31,382 bases of DNA from a virus. The notes beneath the pieces are model-generated. The model worked only from the letters and a program-made list of their open reading frames with translations, was not told the DNA's origin and did no database searches. The stretch is from the IMG/VR virus record IMGVR_UViG_3300030108_005477, positions 1 to 31,382 of that record. One strand, given 5' to 3'. Shown here piece by piece: positions 1-6,563 of this stretch. Numbering within the stretch: the first letter of the stretch is position 1; each line of letters opens with the position of its first letter. The position numbers and the translations under genes are program-made.

Positions 1-2
1 CA

Positions 3-3000
3 ATGGTTGATGCGTTTACTGACCTTGCTATTCCATCCTTATTTGTAGATACCACCGTAAAATTAGATGCGAACCATCCAGTTGCTACGGATAACGTAGC
101 ACTGGGTAACACTGCCTTAGATAGCAATAGCTCTGGAGATCAAAACACGGCTATTGGTGCTAACTCTCTGACGGCACTTACTGCAACGAACAATAATACT
201 GGCGTTGGGTATAACACCCTTGCAGCAACTACTGGCGCAAAAAATGTTGCGGTGGGTTCTACTGCGATGGCAGTTAACGTCAATGGGTCTAATGCAGTAG
301 CGGTGGGATTTGGTGCGCTAGATGCTCAAGCGCCTGCCACAGCGACAGATACCTATAACGTAGCAGTGGGCTATGATGCAGGTGGGGCAGTTACTACGGG
401 AGTCCGTAACACCTTAGTCGGAGGTCTCGCAGGTGACGCAATAACAAGCGGGGATAACAACATAGCGATAGGCTATGCCGCGATGACTGCGAATACACTT
501 GCCGATAGAAATGTTGCTATCGGTAACGAGGCGTTAGAAGCCTTTAACATCACAACAAGCACTGATTCGTACAACGTAGCCGTTGGCTTTCAAGCAGGGC
601 ATGCAATTACTACGGGAATCCGAAACACGCTTATCGGCGGTCTTGCTGGTGATGCTTTAACCGACGCAGATAAAAATGTGGCGATAGGTTATTTAGCTTT
701 ATCGGGAGATACGTTAGGCAGTACTTCTGTAGCTGTCGGTATGGGGACTCTGCAAAACCAAAACTTTACTACAGCAACAAACAGTTTTAACACTGCTCTT
801 GGGCATGAAGCGGGTAATGACATCACCTTTGGCACAGTTAACACGCTCATCGGCGGTCTTGCTGGCGATGCTTTAACCGAGGGCAACAATAATGTAGCAG
901 TCGGTTACGCCGCACTCGGTAGTGATACTAAAGGTGATCGCAACATATCTATTGGTTCAGGATCTTTAGCCACACAAAACTTCACTACAAGCACCGATGC
1001 TTACAATGTTGCTATAGGTCATGATGCAGGGAATCAGATCACCACTGGCGGGTTTAACAATCTTATCGGTGGATTAGCTGGTGATGCACTTACCTCGGGG
1101 AACTCTAATGTAGCCATAGGCTATGCTTCATTAAGTACCGATACACTAGGTGATAGGAATGTAGCGATTGGTCATATAGCTCTTAACGCACAAAATTTTA
1201 CTACGAGCACTGATTCGTACAATGTTGGTGTTGGCTATCAAGCAGGTGCGTCACTCACCACTGGATTTAGAAACACTTTAATTGGAAGCTTAGTAGGCGA
1301 TTCTTTAACCGACGCTGATAACAATGTCGCTCTTGGATATTCGGCCTTAGGATCAGATACGTTAGGATCTGGTGCCGTAGCGATTGGGGCTGGCGCTTTA
1401 AATACGCAAAATTTCACCACTGCTACCACTAATTATAACGTGGGAGTTGGGCTAGATGCGGGTAAGTCAATTACTACGGGCAAGGAGCACACACTCATTG
1501 GGGGGCTTTGTGGCGACGCTTTAACATCTGGTGATCGTAGTGTGGCAATTGGAACCAACGCTCTTTCTGCTGACACACAAGGCAGTAGAAATGTCGCTGT
1601 TGGCTATGATTCGTTAAAAACACAAAACTTTACGACAGGCACTAACGCCTACAATGTCGGCGTGGGCTACAACACAGGTGGTTCAATCACCACGGGAATC
1701 CACAATTCTATTTTAGGTGGAGAAACAGGTAGCTCACTGACTACCGGTGAAAGCAATACTGCATTCGGTTATCAGTCGCTCAGAGATGACACGCTTGGAA
1801 GTTTTTCTGTTGCTATAGGCGATAGAGCACTTAAATTTCAAAACTTCACCACGGCCACGAGTTCTTACAATGTTGCTGTTGGGTCTTCAGCGGGCCTGAA
1901 CATTACCACGGGAACTAACAACACTCTTGTGGGTGGCCTAGCTGGCGATGCTCTGACCACGGCGACTGACAATGTTGCTGTGGGCAGGAATGCCTTGAGT
2001 GCAGACACAAAAGGTACGTTCACTGTTGCGGTTGGGACAAATGCCCTCGCCAGCCAAAATCAAACGACTGCGACTACTACTTACAACGTCGCTGTTGGCT
2101 TAAACGCAGGGACGAGTGTCACCACGGGAATTCAGAATACCCTCGTCGGAGGTCTTTGTGGAGACGCTATAACTGCTGGAGAAACCAATGTGGCGGTTGG
2201 TTATGGTGCCCTCAGTGAAAACACGCTTTCATCCCGAAACGTAGCTATAGGTAATCTTGCGCTTCTAAACCATAACACCACGGCTGGTAACGGTTATAAC
2301 ACGGCAATGGGCTATAATGCCGGACAAGCAATAACTGACGGAACAAACAATACTATAATTGGTGGCCTCGCTGGCGATGCCATGACTAATTCAAGGTTTA
2401 ACACTGTAGTCGGCACAAGCGCATTAAGCGCGTCATGCGGAGATAGTAACACCGCTATTGGATACGCAGCACTCACTGTCTGCACTGGTCAGACAAATAT
2501 AGGCGTAGGCACCAACGCTGGTGACAGTTTGACAAGCGGTAGTAATAATATACTCATCGGAGTCAATTCCGATGCAACGTCGAACACCGGTTCTAACGCT
2601 ATTGTGCTGGGAACTAATATAACAGCAGATTCAAATAATTTTTCTTTTGGCAAAGCCAGTAATGTTGTCACAAATGATTTTGACACTGACGCTAACTGGT
2701 CGAGATCCTCTGACCAAAGACTGAAAAAGAACATAGCTAATTCCACGTTAGGGTTGTCGTTTATCAACGCTTTGCGCCCCGTGAAATACAACTGGAAGCC
2801 CAGTAACGAACTTGACTCTTCAGATTCCCAGTTAGCGCACCTTTACAAAGAAAACGCCGAAGACAATGAAATGAACACGGAAGCGACGATGTATAATTTC
2901 ATCGCGCAAGAAGTGAAAGCTGCGTTAGATGCAGCAGGCGTTTCGGATTTTAGCGGCTGGAGTGAGGATCAGTGGGGAGTGCAACAAGTATCTCGCGAAA

Positions 3001-3068
3001 TGTTCATCATGCCGTTAGTCAAAGCAGTTCAAGAATTAACGGCTCGTATTGAGGCCCTAGAATCATAG
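3..3068 (+). CDS. Tail fibre with YadA-head-like repeats and C-terminal S74 chaperone domain (5' partial)
   Basis: This is a host-recognition fibre subunit, probably trimeric. The frame is open from the window edge and no tail-attachment domain is visible, so the first ATG is probably internal and the N-terminus is missing. Residues about 30-870 are NVAIG/NTLIGG-type beta repeats, resembling trimeric adhesin heads, in roughly ten 72-residue units. Residues about 900-1021 form an intramolecular chaperone (peptidase S74). It has the typical SSDQRLKKNI start and the expected Ser903-Asp904 self-cleavage bond, a MYNFIAQEV segment and a final helix ending in ELTARIEALES. In characterised members the chaperone trimerises the fibre and then cuts itself off, which here would release about 118 residues. 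No depolymerase or lectin domain is visible. The S74 call is firm; the fibre role follows from the family and the phage context. Confidence 0.88.
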   Translation: MVDAFTDLAIPSLFVDTTVKLDANHPVATDNVALGNTALDSNSSGDQNTAIGANSLTALTATNNNTGVGYNTLAATTGAKNVAVGSTAMAVNVNGSNAVAVGFGALDAQAPATATDTYNVAVGYDAGGAVTTGVRNTLVGGLAGDAITSGDNNIAIGYAAMTANTLADRNVAIGNEALEAFNITTSTDSYNVAVGFQAGHAITTGIRNTLIGGLAGDALTDADKNVAIGYLALSGDTLGSTSVAVGMGTLQNQNFTTATNSFNTALGHEAGNDITFGTVNTLIGGLAGDALTEGNNNVAVGYAALGSDTKGDRNISIGSGSLATQNFTTSTDAYNVAIGHDAGNQITTGGFNNLIGGLAGDALTSGNSNVAIGYASLSTDTLGDRNVAIGHIALNAQNFTTSTDSYNVGVGYQAGASLTTGFRNTLIGSLVGDSLTDADNNVALGYSALGSDTLGSGAVAIGAGALNTQNFTTATTNYNVGVGLDAGKSITTGKEHTLIGGLCGDALTSGDRSVAIGTNALSADTQGSRNVAVGYDSLKTQNFTTGTNAYNVGVGYNTGGSITTGIHNSILGGETGSSLTTGESNTAFGYQSLRDDTLGSFSVAIGDRALKFQNFTTATSSYNVAVGSSAGLNITTGTNNTLVGGLAGDALTTATDNVAVGRNALSADTKGTFTVAVGTNALASQNQTTATTTYNVAVGLNAGTSVTTGIQNTLVGGLCGDAITAGETNVAVGYGALSENTLSSRNVAIGNLALLNHNTTAGNGYNTAMGYNAGQAITDGTNNTIIGGLAGDAMTNSRFNTVVGTSALSASCGDSNTAIGYAALTVCTGQTNIGVGTNAGDSLTSGSNNILIGVNSDATSNTGSNAIVLGTNITADSNNFSFGKASNVVTNDFDTDANWSRSSDQRLKKNIANSTLGLSFINALRPVKYNWKPSNELDSSDSQLAHLYKENAEDNEMNTEATMYNFIAQEVKAALDAAGVSDFSGWSEDQWGVQQVSREMFIMPLVKAVQELTARIEALES
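93..2580 (+). repeat. Tandem 216-bp (72-codon) repeat array inside the fibre gene
   Basis: The NTLIGGLAGDALT element, with variants, recurs about every 216 bp: for example the segments near 409 and 625 are one period apart. I count ten recognisable copies, plus a decayed one near 2540. Within each unit the order is NVAIGY-AL, DTLG-RNVAIG-AL, QNFTT-T-YNVAVG-AG, ITTG-NTLIGG. The copies differ at many silent sites, so the array is old or diversified rather than a recent expansion. Confidence 0.85.
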
Positions 3069-3077
3069 GAGGACGAA

Positions 3078-3332
3078 ATGTCTGAAGAGGCAAGAACTGA
3101 CGAAGAAAAAGCACAGATGTATCAAGCCATGTTAGATGGCGCGAATGTCATCACTAGTGTGCTGGATGCAAACAACGAATATGGCAATGACTTGACCAAT
3201 GCTGAGAAGCAGGAGCGTGTACTGCGTAGTGCTGGTTATTTAGAATACGGCAAGGCACTAGGCGATTGGGGATCAGAAGACTTCAGCGCCATAGATTCTG
3301 CTGTAGCAGCCGCAAAAGCATATACACCATAA
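3078..3332 (+). CDS. Conserved small acidic protein of unknown function
   Basis: This 84-residue protein starts 9 bases after the fibre stop, behind a strong ribosome-binding site (taggagg, 3066-3072). It is soluble and mostly helical in appearance, rich in Asp, Glu and Ala, with no signal peptide or membrane segment. I do not recognise a domain. Its position directly behind the fibre gene, with its own strong ribosome site, suggests high late expression. A fibre-associated assembly factor is possible but is inference only. Confidence 0.75.
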   Translation: MSEEARTDEEKAQMYQAMLDGANVITSVLDANNEYGNDLTNAEKQERVLRSAGYLEYGKALGDWGSEDFSAIDSAVAAAKAYTP

Positions 3333-3345
3333 GGAAAAACAAAAC

Positions 3346-3534
3346 GTGCAAATCAACCTAGAAGAAAACGAGATTAACGCAATCCTAGCAATTCTTGGCG
3401 ACATGCCTAGCAAAAGCGGGACTTGGCCTTTGATGATGAAAATTAAAGTGCAAGCTGATGCTCAGTTGGTTGAACCTGAAGAAGAGCCAGAAGAAGGCGA
3501 GGAAGAGGCTGCTGTTGAAGCTATAAATGGCTGA
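3346..3534 (+). CDS. Small unknown protein with an acidic tail
   Basis: This 62-residue protein uses a GTG start (3346), with an aaggaaaa purine stretch a few bases upstream. The N-terminal half (about residues 5-32) is a compact predicted helix or turn with the pattern NEINAILAILGDMPSKSGTWPLM. From about residue 44 the chain is almost entirely Glu, Pro and Ala (EPEEEPEEGEEE). It overlaps the next gene by 8 bases, so the two are probably translationally coupled. The short leading segment looks familiar from phage genomes, but I can assign no function. Confidence 0.7.
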   Translation: MQINLEENEINAILAILGDMPSKSGTWPLMMKIKVQADAQLVEPEEEPEEGEEEAAVEAING

Positions 3535-4237
3535 GATTCAGTTTCAGATGCATCCGCTGCCGTCAGTATTTCTGATGGAGTTGGACATTCCGACAGAGTT
3601 TGTTGAATCGTGTAATGACTACCTTGATGAGCTAGTTACGCAAGACGATAAGGTTAGCGCAGCGCATACGCTGGTAGGTCAGATTAAGACAGGCGAGCAG
3701 CTTGTTATGGATCACGAAGATCCAAGGCTGCAACCGTTTTCTAGGTTCTTGTGCGAGATGGGCGTCACATACATCAACCAGTTCATGGCCCAATCTGGTC
3801 AGTTGCTGGACGGCAACAGAAACGTCGAGATGGATGAGCTTTGGTCTGTGCATAGTTACGAGGGTGATTACAATCCGATCCATGATCACGGCACAAAGAC
3901 GATCATGGGAATTAGCTGTACGACATGGACTAAGGTGCCACCGCAGATCGTTCAGGGGCCAAGGCCGGGATCGCAAGAGTACGGGCTGTATAACGCCTCT
4001 GGTGAGTCAGATGGTTGTCTCTGCTTCAACTACGGGCAAAGCAGCACATGGGATAGAGAGCGGCTCAAGCCTACGCAGAATGTTGTAGTCAGGCCGCAGG
4101 TGGGACGGTTATATATGTTTCCGAGTTGGATGCAGCATATGGTGTATCCGTTTCAGGGGGAAGGCGAGCGAAGGACGGTAGCCGCCAACATCAACTGTTT
4201 TCCTGTAGAGGGTGAGCAAGATGGACATAAACATTAA
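3527..4237 (+). CDS. Putative 2-oxoglutarate/Fe(II)-dependent oxygenase
   Basis: This 236-residue protein resembles the 2OG-Fe(II) oxygenase (prolyl-hydroxylase-like) families common in phage genomes. The fold signature is a double-stranded beta helix with a metal site. I see NPIHDHG (His119, Asp120, His121) for the proximal ligands, PSWMQHMVYPF (His204) for the distal His, and an Arg pair (215-216, GERRTVAANI) placed where the 2OG carboxylate is normally bound. Such enzymes hydroxylate protein side chains or other substrates using O2 and 2OG in the cytoplasm. The substrate is unknown. The position between the fibre and lysis genes makes a virion protein a reasonable but unproven target. The start overlaps the preceding gene by 8 bases. 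Confidence 0.75.
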   Translation: MAEIQFQMHPLPSVFLMELDIPTEFVESCNDYLDELVTQDDKVSAAHTLVGQIKTGEQLVMDHEDPRLQPFSRFLCEMGVTYINQFMAQSGQLLDGNRNVEMDELWSVHSYEGDYNPIHDHGTKTIMGISCTTWTKVPPQIVQGPRPGSQEYGLYNASGESDGCLCFNYGQSSTWDRERLKPTQNVVVRPQVGRLYMFPSWMQHMVYPFQGEGERRTVAANINCFPVEGEQDGHKH

Positions 4238-4424
4238 TGAAACAGCGCAGATCAGTTGGAAACAAGTTGCTGTACAAAAGCAGGAGCGTTTGAGAACAGG
4301 CGCTGAAGGCGAAACTGTGCGCGAGGCGGTAGAAACAATCATACCGACGATCTATACCAAAGAAGGCAACAAGATAGAGGCGCAACCATTAGCGCCTACT
4401 CAACGAGTGAATGTATCGGTATGA
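4221..4424 (+). CDS. Small unknown protein
   Basis: This 67-residue protein starts at ATG 4221, which has a gaggg stretch about 8 bases upstream. An in-frame GTG at 4212 would add three residues but has poor ribosome-site spacing. It overlaps the oxygenase by 17 bases and the next gene by 4. The sequence is mixed helix and strand, without membrane segments, cysteines or known motifs. No function can be given; the overlaps on both sides argue that it is a genuine late gene. Confidence 0.65.
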   Translation: MDININETAQISWKQVAVQKQERLRTGAEGETVREAVETIIPTIYTKEGNKIEAQPLAPTQRVNVSV

Positions 4425-4609
4425 GTGACGCAGGTGAAAAAGCATTGAACGAAGTCCACGCCCATGAGCGAGAGTGTGCCTTGCGTTACCAGCGTATCGA
4501 AGAGCGCCTTGCAGAGGGTTCTGCAAAATTTAAACATCTAGAGCATTTAATTTACGGACTGTACGCATTGATTGCAGCGGCTGCGTTGCCTCAGTTTTTC
4601 ATGGGGTAA
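4421..4609 (+). CDS. XhlA-like small membrane protein (holin-associated candidate)
   Basis: This 62-residue protein starts with an ATGA overlap on the preceding gene. Residues 1-42 are charged and helical (HAHERECALRYQRIEERL), consistent with a short coiled coil. Residues about 43-60 form one hydrophobic segment (LIYGLYALIAAAALPQFF). This layout, an N-terminal cytoplasmic coil and a C-terminal membrane anchor, matches XhlA-type proteins that accompany holins. The following gene lies in the same frame and is separated by this gene's TAA alone. A role in lysis is inferred from architecture and from the holin and endolysin downstream. Confidence 0.6.
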   Translation: MSDAGEKALNEVHAHERECALRYQRIEERLAEGSAKFKHLEHLIYGLYALIAAAALPQFFMG

Positions 4610-4672
4610 GCTGTCATCCTGATAGAATCCGTCGCAGCAGCCGGCCTCATTCTGAAACAAATATCAGAGACG

Positions 4673-5077
4673 GTGGCCGCAGTGAACGAGGGCCGAGCCT
4701 CCTTGGAAACGGCCATGGGTCTCATCGCAGATTTCGGATCTGGGCTTAACGAATTTCAAGCCTCTCGATCAAGTGGCTTCAGACCCCTGTCAAATGGCGA
4801 TATCCTCAAGCTCTCTATGCTGCGTAGGTCGCAGGAGCGATACGAGACCGATTTACGAAATATAATGCTCGTCATGGATTCTCGCTTGCTCGAGCAATAT
4901 GACCAGATGGTCGCCGAAAATAGGCGAAAGCATAGGGAGCACCAAGCACTCATGGCGAAAAAAAAGAGGCAAAGAGAGAAACTGCAGCAGCAGATCGCTG
5001 TCGGCCTGCTCACTCTGATTATCGGCGGGGCCATTTGTATAGGCTTGTTCGCCTTGGTGATTAAGGCTTTTGGGTGA
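4673..5077 (+). CDS. Coiled-coil protein with C-terminal membrane anchor; start uncertain
   Basis: The listed start is GTG 4673, giving 134 residues. The frame is open back to the preceding TAA (4607-4609), and that stretch encodes a plausible N-terminus (IESVAAAGLILKQISETV). A non-standard start near 4616-4622, such as CTG 4619 behind the ggggtaag at 4603-4610, is therefore likely. The body is a charged helix (QMVAENRRKHREHQALMAKKKRQREKL split over two stretches) leading into one membrane segment at about residues 106-130 (VGLLTLIIGGAICIGLFALV). The layout recalls small membrane-bound coiled-coil proteins near phage lysis genes. A spanin or a structural role are both possible. Confidence 0.65.
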   Translation: MAAVNEGRASLETAMGLIADFGSGLNEFQASRSSGFRPLSNGDILKLSMLRRSQERYETDLRNIMLVMDSRLLEQYDQMVAENRRKHREHQALMAKKKRQREKLQQQIAVGLLTLIIGGAICIGLFALVIKAFG

Positions 5078-5172
5078 GTCTTTTGGAAAAAATTCTTTGG
5101 ACACTCCTAATCAGCGGTATAGCAGGGCCGACGTTTTTGTTTGCCGCCAGTTACTGGCTGAACATGCCATGA
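5074..5172 (+). CDS. 32-residue single-TM micro-protein in the lysis region
   Basis: This short frame starts at GTG 5074, which overlaps the preceding stop as GTGA, and ends at a TGA (5170-5172) that overlaps the next ATG as ATGA. It encodes MSLLEKILWTLLISGIAGPT followed by FLFAASYWLNMP, which is one clear hydrophobic segment with charges only near the N-terminus. The exact start/stop overlap at both ends is the arrangement seen between the other genes here and is the main evidence that it is translated. Possible roles are a small holin, antiholin or lysis regulator; none is proven. Confidence 0.5.
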   Translation: MSLLEKILWTLLISGIAGPTFLFAASYWLNMP

Positions 5173-5384
5173 TCATGGCTTTCTTGCTTGTTGTCGTCGT
5201 AGACAACGCGCCCCTCGATGAACGATTTTTTTTCCGCATGGTCGATCGCTGCAATTTCTTTGCTCATATGATCGAATCGGGGCAGTATAAAATGGTGCAA
5301 AACAATAGATTATCATCACAAGAAAACGTCACTGCGTACTGCATACCAAAATATGCGCCGCCTAACACGAGGTTTTGGGACTGA
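5169..5384 (+). CDS. Small conserved phage protein, probably exported or membrane-anchored
   Basis: This 71-residue protein starts at ATG 5169 (ATGA overlap with the micro-ORF). The same frame is open further upstream from TTG 5070, but that extension reads as a shadow of the micro-ORF. Residues 1-11 are a short hydrophobic stretch (MIMAFLLVVVV). The rest is soluble, with the pattern RNCNFFAHMI-like (here RCNFFAHMI, about 28-36) and an ending VTAYCIPKYAPPNTRFWD with two well-spaced cysteines overall (29, 59). It resembles short proteins of unknown function that I remember from marine phages. Confidence 0.6.
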   Translation: MIMAFLLVVVVDNAPLDERFFFRMVDRCNFFAHMIESGQYKMVQNNRLSSQENVTAYCIPKYAPPNTRFWD

Positions 5385-5386
5385 AC

Positions 5387-5722
5387 ATGGCAGCGAAGAA
5401 GCTGGAGCCAAACTCTGAATTTGCGCAATACGATTCGAACAACGATGGAGTCGTAGACGATGACGAGTTGGAAACCAGTCAGCATTTGCAGGAACTGCGT
5501 TTGCAGCAGGATAAAGCAAATGCGCAAAGAGGAATGGCATGGTTTGCGCTGTGGGGCATGTTATTGTACCCGACATTGATCGTCATCTGCACGTTTGTCG
5601 GCTTGGATCAAGCAGCAGCTATACTTGGAGATATTGCCAGCGTCTATTTTGTGGCGATCGCTGGTTTGGTGGCAGCGTTTTTTGGCGCGAGCGCATGGGT
5701 AACAAGAGGAAACGGTAAATGA
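5387..5722 (+). CDS. Two-TM holin-like protein with an EF-hand loop
   Basis: This 112-residue protein starts at ATG 5387, with ggga about 6 bases upstream. Residues 16-27 (DSNNDGVVDDDE) fit the EF-hand calcium loop: Asp1, Asn3, Asp5, Gly6, Asp9 and Glu12 are all in place. Residues 28-48 are a charged helix. Two hydrophobic segments follow at about 51-75 (WFALWGMLLYPTLIVICTFV) and 82-105 (GDIASVYFVAIAGLVAAFFG). A single EF-hand before two membrane spans suggests a calcium-responsive membrane protein of the lysis cassette. Calcium binding is predicted from the motif; the holin-like role is inference from the neighbours. Confidence 0.65.
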   Translation: MAAKKLEPNSEFAQYDSNNDGVVDDDELETSQHLQELRLQQDKANAQRGMAWFALWGMLLYPTLIVICTFVGLDQAAAILGDIASVYFVAIAGLVAAFFGASAWVTRGNGK

Positions 5723-6117
5723 GTTTAGTAGGACAACTAATCGGCCCAGTTACAGGGCTGCTAGATAAATTTATCGAAGACAAAGACCAGAAAAACCTCC
5801 TTGCTCATGAAATCTCTACGCTGGCTGACAAACAAGCCGCCGAAAATGCGCTTGCGCAAATCGAAGTGAACAAGATCGAAGCCAAAGGTAATTGGTTCCA
5901 AAGCTCGTGGCGCCCGCTTGTAGGCTGGGTTTGTGCCATCGCTTTTGCATGGCATTTTGTCATACAAAGCCTATTGGTTTTCGCCTTTTCTTATGCTGGT
6001 GCAGAAGTTCCTGATTTACCGGAGTTCGATATGTCAGCCTTGCTGACTGTCCTCGGTGGTCTCTTAGGGCTTGGCTCGCTGCGCACGTTTGAGAAAACAA
6101 GAGGCATCAACAAGTGA
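5719..6117 (+). CDS. Holin, GTA-type (3TM-type holin family)
   Basis: This 132-residue protein resembles the 3TM-type holin first described for gene-transfer-agent release. Residues 1-57 are an amphipathic, charged N-terminal region (LLAHEISTLADKQAAENALA). The conserved GNWFQSSWRPLVGW (57-70) leads into a membrane segment at about 66-93, and a second hydrophobic segment lies at about 105-121 (MSALLTVLGGLLGLGSL). The end, RTFEKTRGINK, is typical. Holins collect in the inner membrane and open it at a set time so that the endolysin can reach the wall. The gene starts by an ATGA overlap and ends by overlapping the endolysin start. Confidence 0.8.
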   Translation: MSLVGQLIGPVTGLLDKFIEDKDQKNLLAHEISTLADKQAAENALAQIEVNKIEAKGNWFQSSWRPLVGWVCAIAFAWHFVIQSLLVFAFSYAGAEVPDLPEFDMSALLTVLGGLLGLGSLRTFEKTRGINK

Positions 6118-6563
6118 TGAGAGTGACGAGCGGAGAGGGCATATCGCTCATCAAGAAGTTTGAAGGCTGCGAGCTGGAGGCGTATCAATGCTCTGCCGAC
6201 GTATGGACAATCGGCTACGGCCACACATCTGGTGTCTCAGAAGGCGACACTTGCACCGCCGAAGAAGCTGAGTCGATGCTTGCCAAAGACCTGCAAGAAT
6301 TCGAAGGGTATGTGAACGATCTCGTCAATGTGGATCTGACACAAAATCAGTTCGATGCTCTTGTGGCTTGGACATACAACCTGGGCCCCGGCGCACTCAA
6401 AGAATCTACCCTGCTTCGCAAGCTGAATGAAGGTGACTACAAAGACGCACCGTACCAAATTAAACGCTGGAATCGAGCAGGCGGTAAAGTCTTAGATGGA
6501 CTAGTGCGTCGCCGAGAAGCGGAATCTTTATTATTTCAAGGTGCAGCCTGGGAACATGTCTGA
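6114..6563 (+). CDS. Endolysin, T4-type lysozyme (glycoside hydrolase family 24)
   Basis: This muramidase cuts the N-acetylmuramic acid to N-acetylglucosamine bond of peptidoglycan. The 149-residue length matches the family. Counting from GTG 6114, the catalytic Glu is Glu17 (KKFEG), followed by Cys26 in the place of the usual Asp, and Thr32 in VWTIGYGHT, giving the E-8x-C-5x-T pattern also found in other phage GH24 enzymes. NQFDALVAWTYNLGPGAL and the C-terminal WNRAGGKVLDGLVRRREAE are typical. There is no clear signal peptide, so release by the holin directly upstream is expected. ATG 6117 (TGATG) is an alternative start. It overlaps the terminase gene by 8 bases. Confidence 0.93.
   Translation: MMRVTSGEGISLIKKFEGCELEAYQCSADVWTIGYGHTSGVSEGDTCTAEEAESMLAKDLQEFEGYVNDLVNVDLTQNQFDALVAWTYNLGPGALKESTLLRKLNEGDYKDAPYQIKRWNRAGGKVLDGLVRRREAESLLFQGAAWEHV

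Noticed and set aside
689-2791. Open frames of 60-100 residues on the minus strand across the fibre gene
   Set aside because: They lie opposite repetitive fibre codons, follow the same repeat period, and have no ribosome sites or recognisable products.
3702-4088. 128-residue + strand frame within the oxygenase gene
   Set aside because: It is a shifted frame of a well-supported gene, with Trp/Arg/Ser-rich nonsense composition.
5070-5168. Upstream extension of the protein at 5169 from TTG 5070
   Set aside because: The extension overlaps the coupled micro-ORF and lacks coding character; ATG 5169 has the ATGA overlap used throughout this region.
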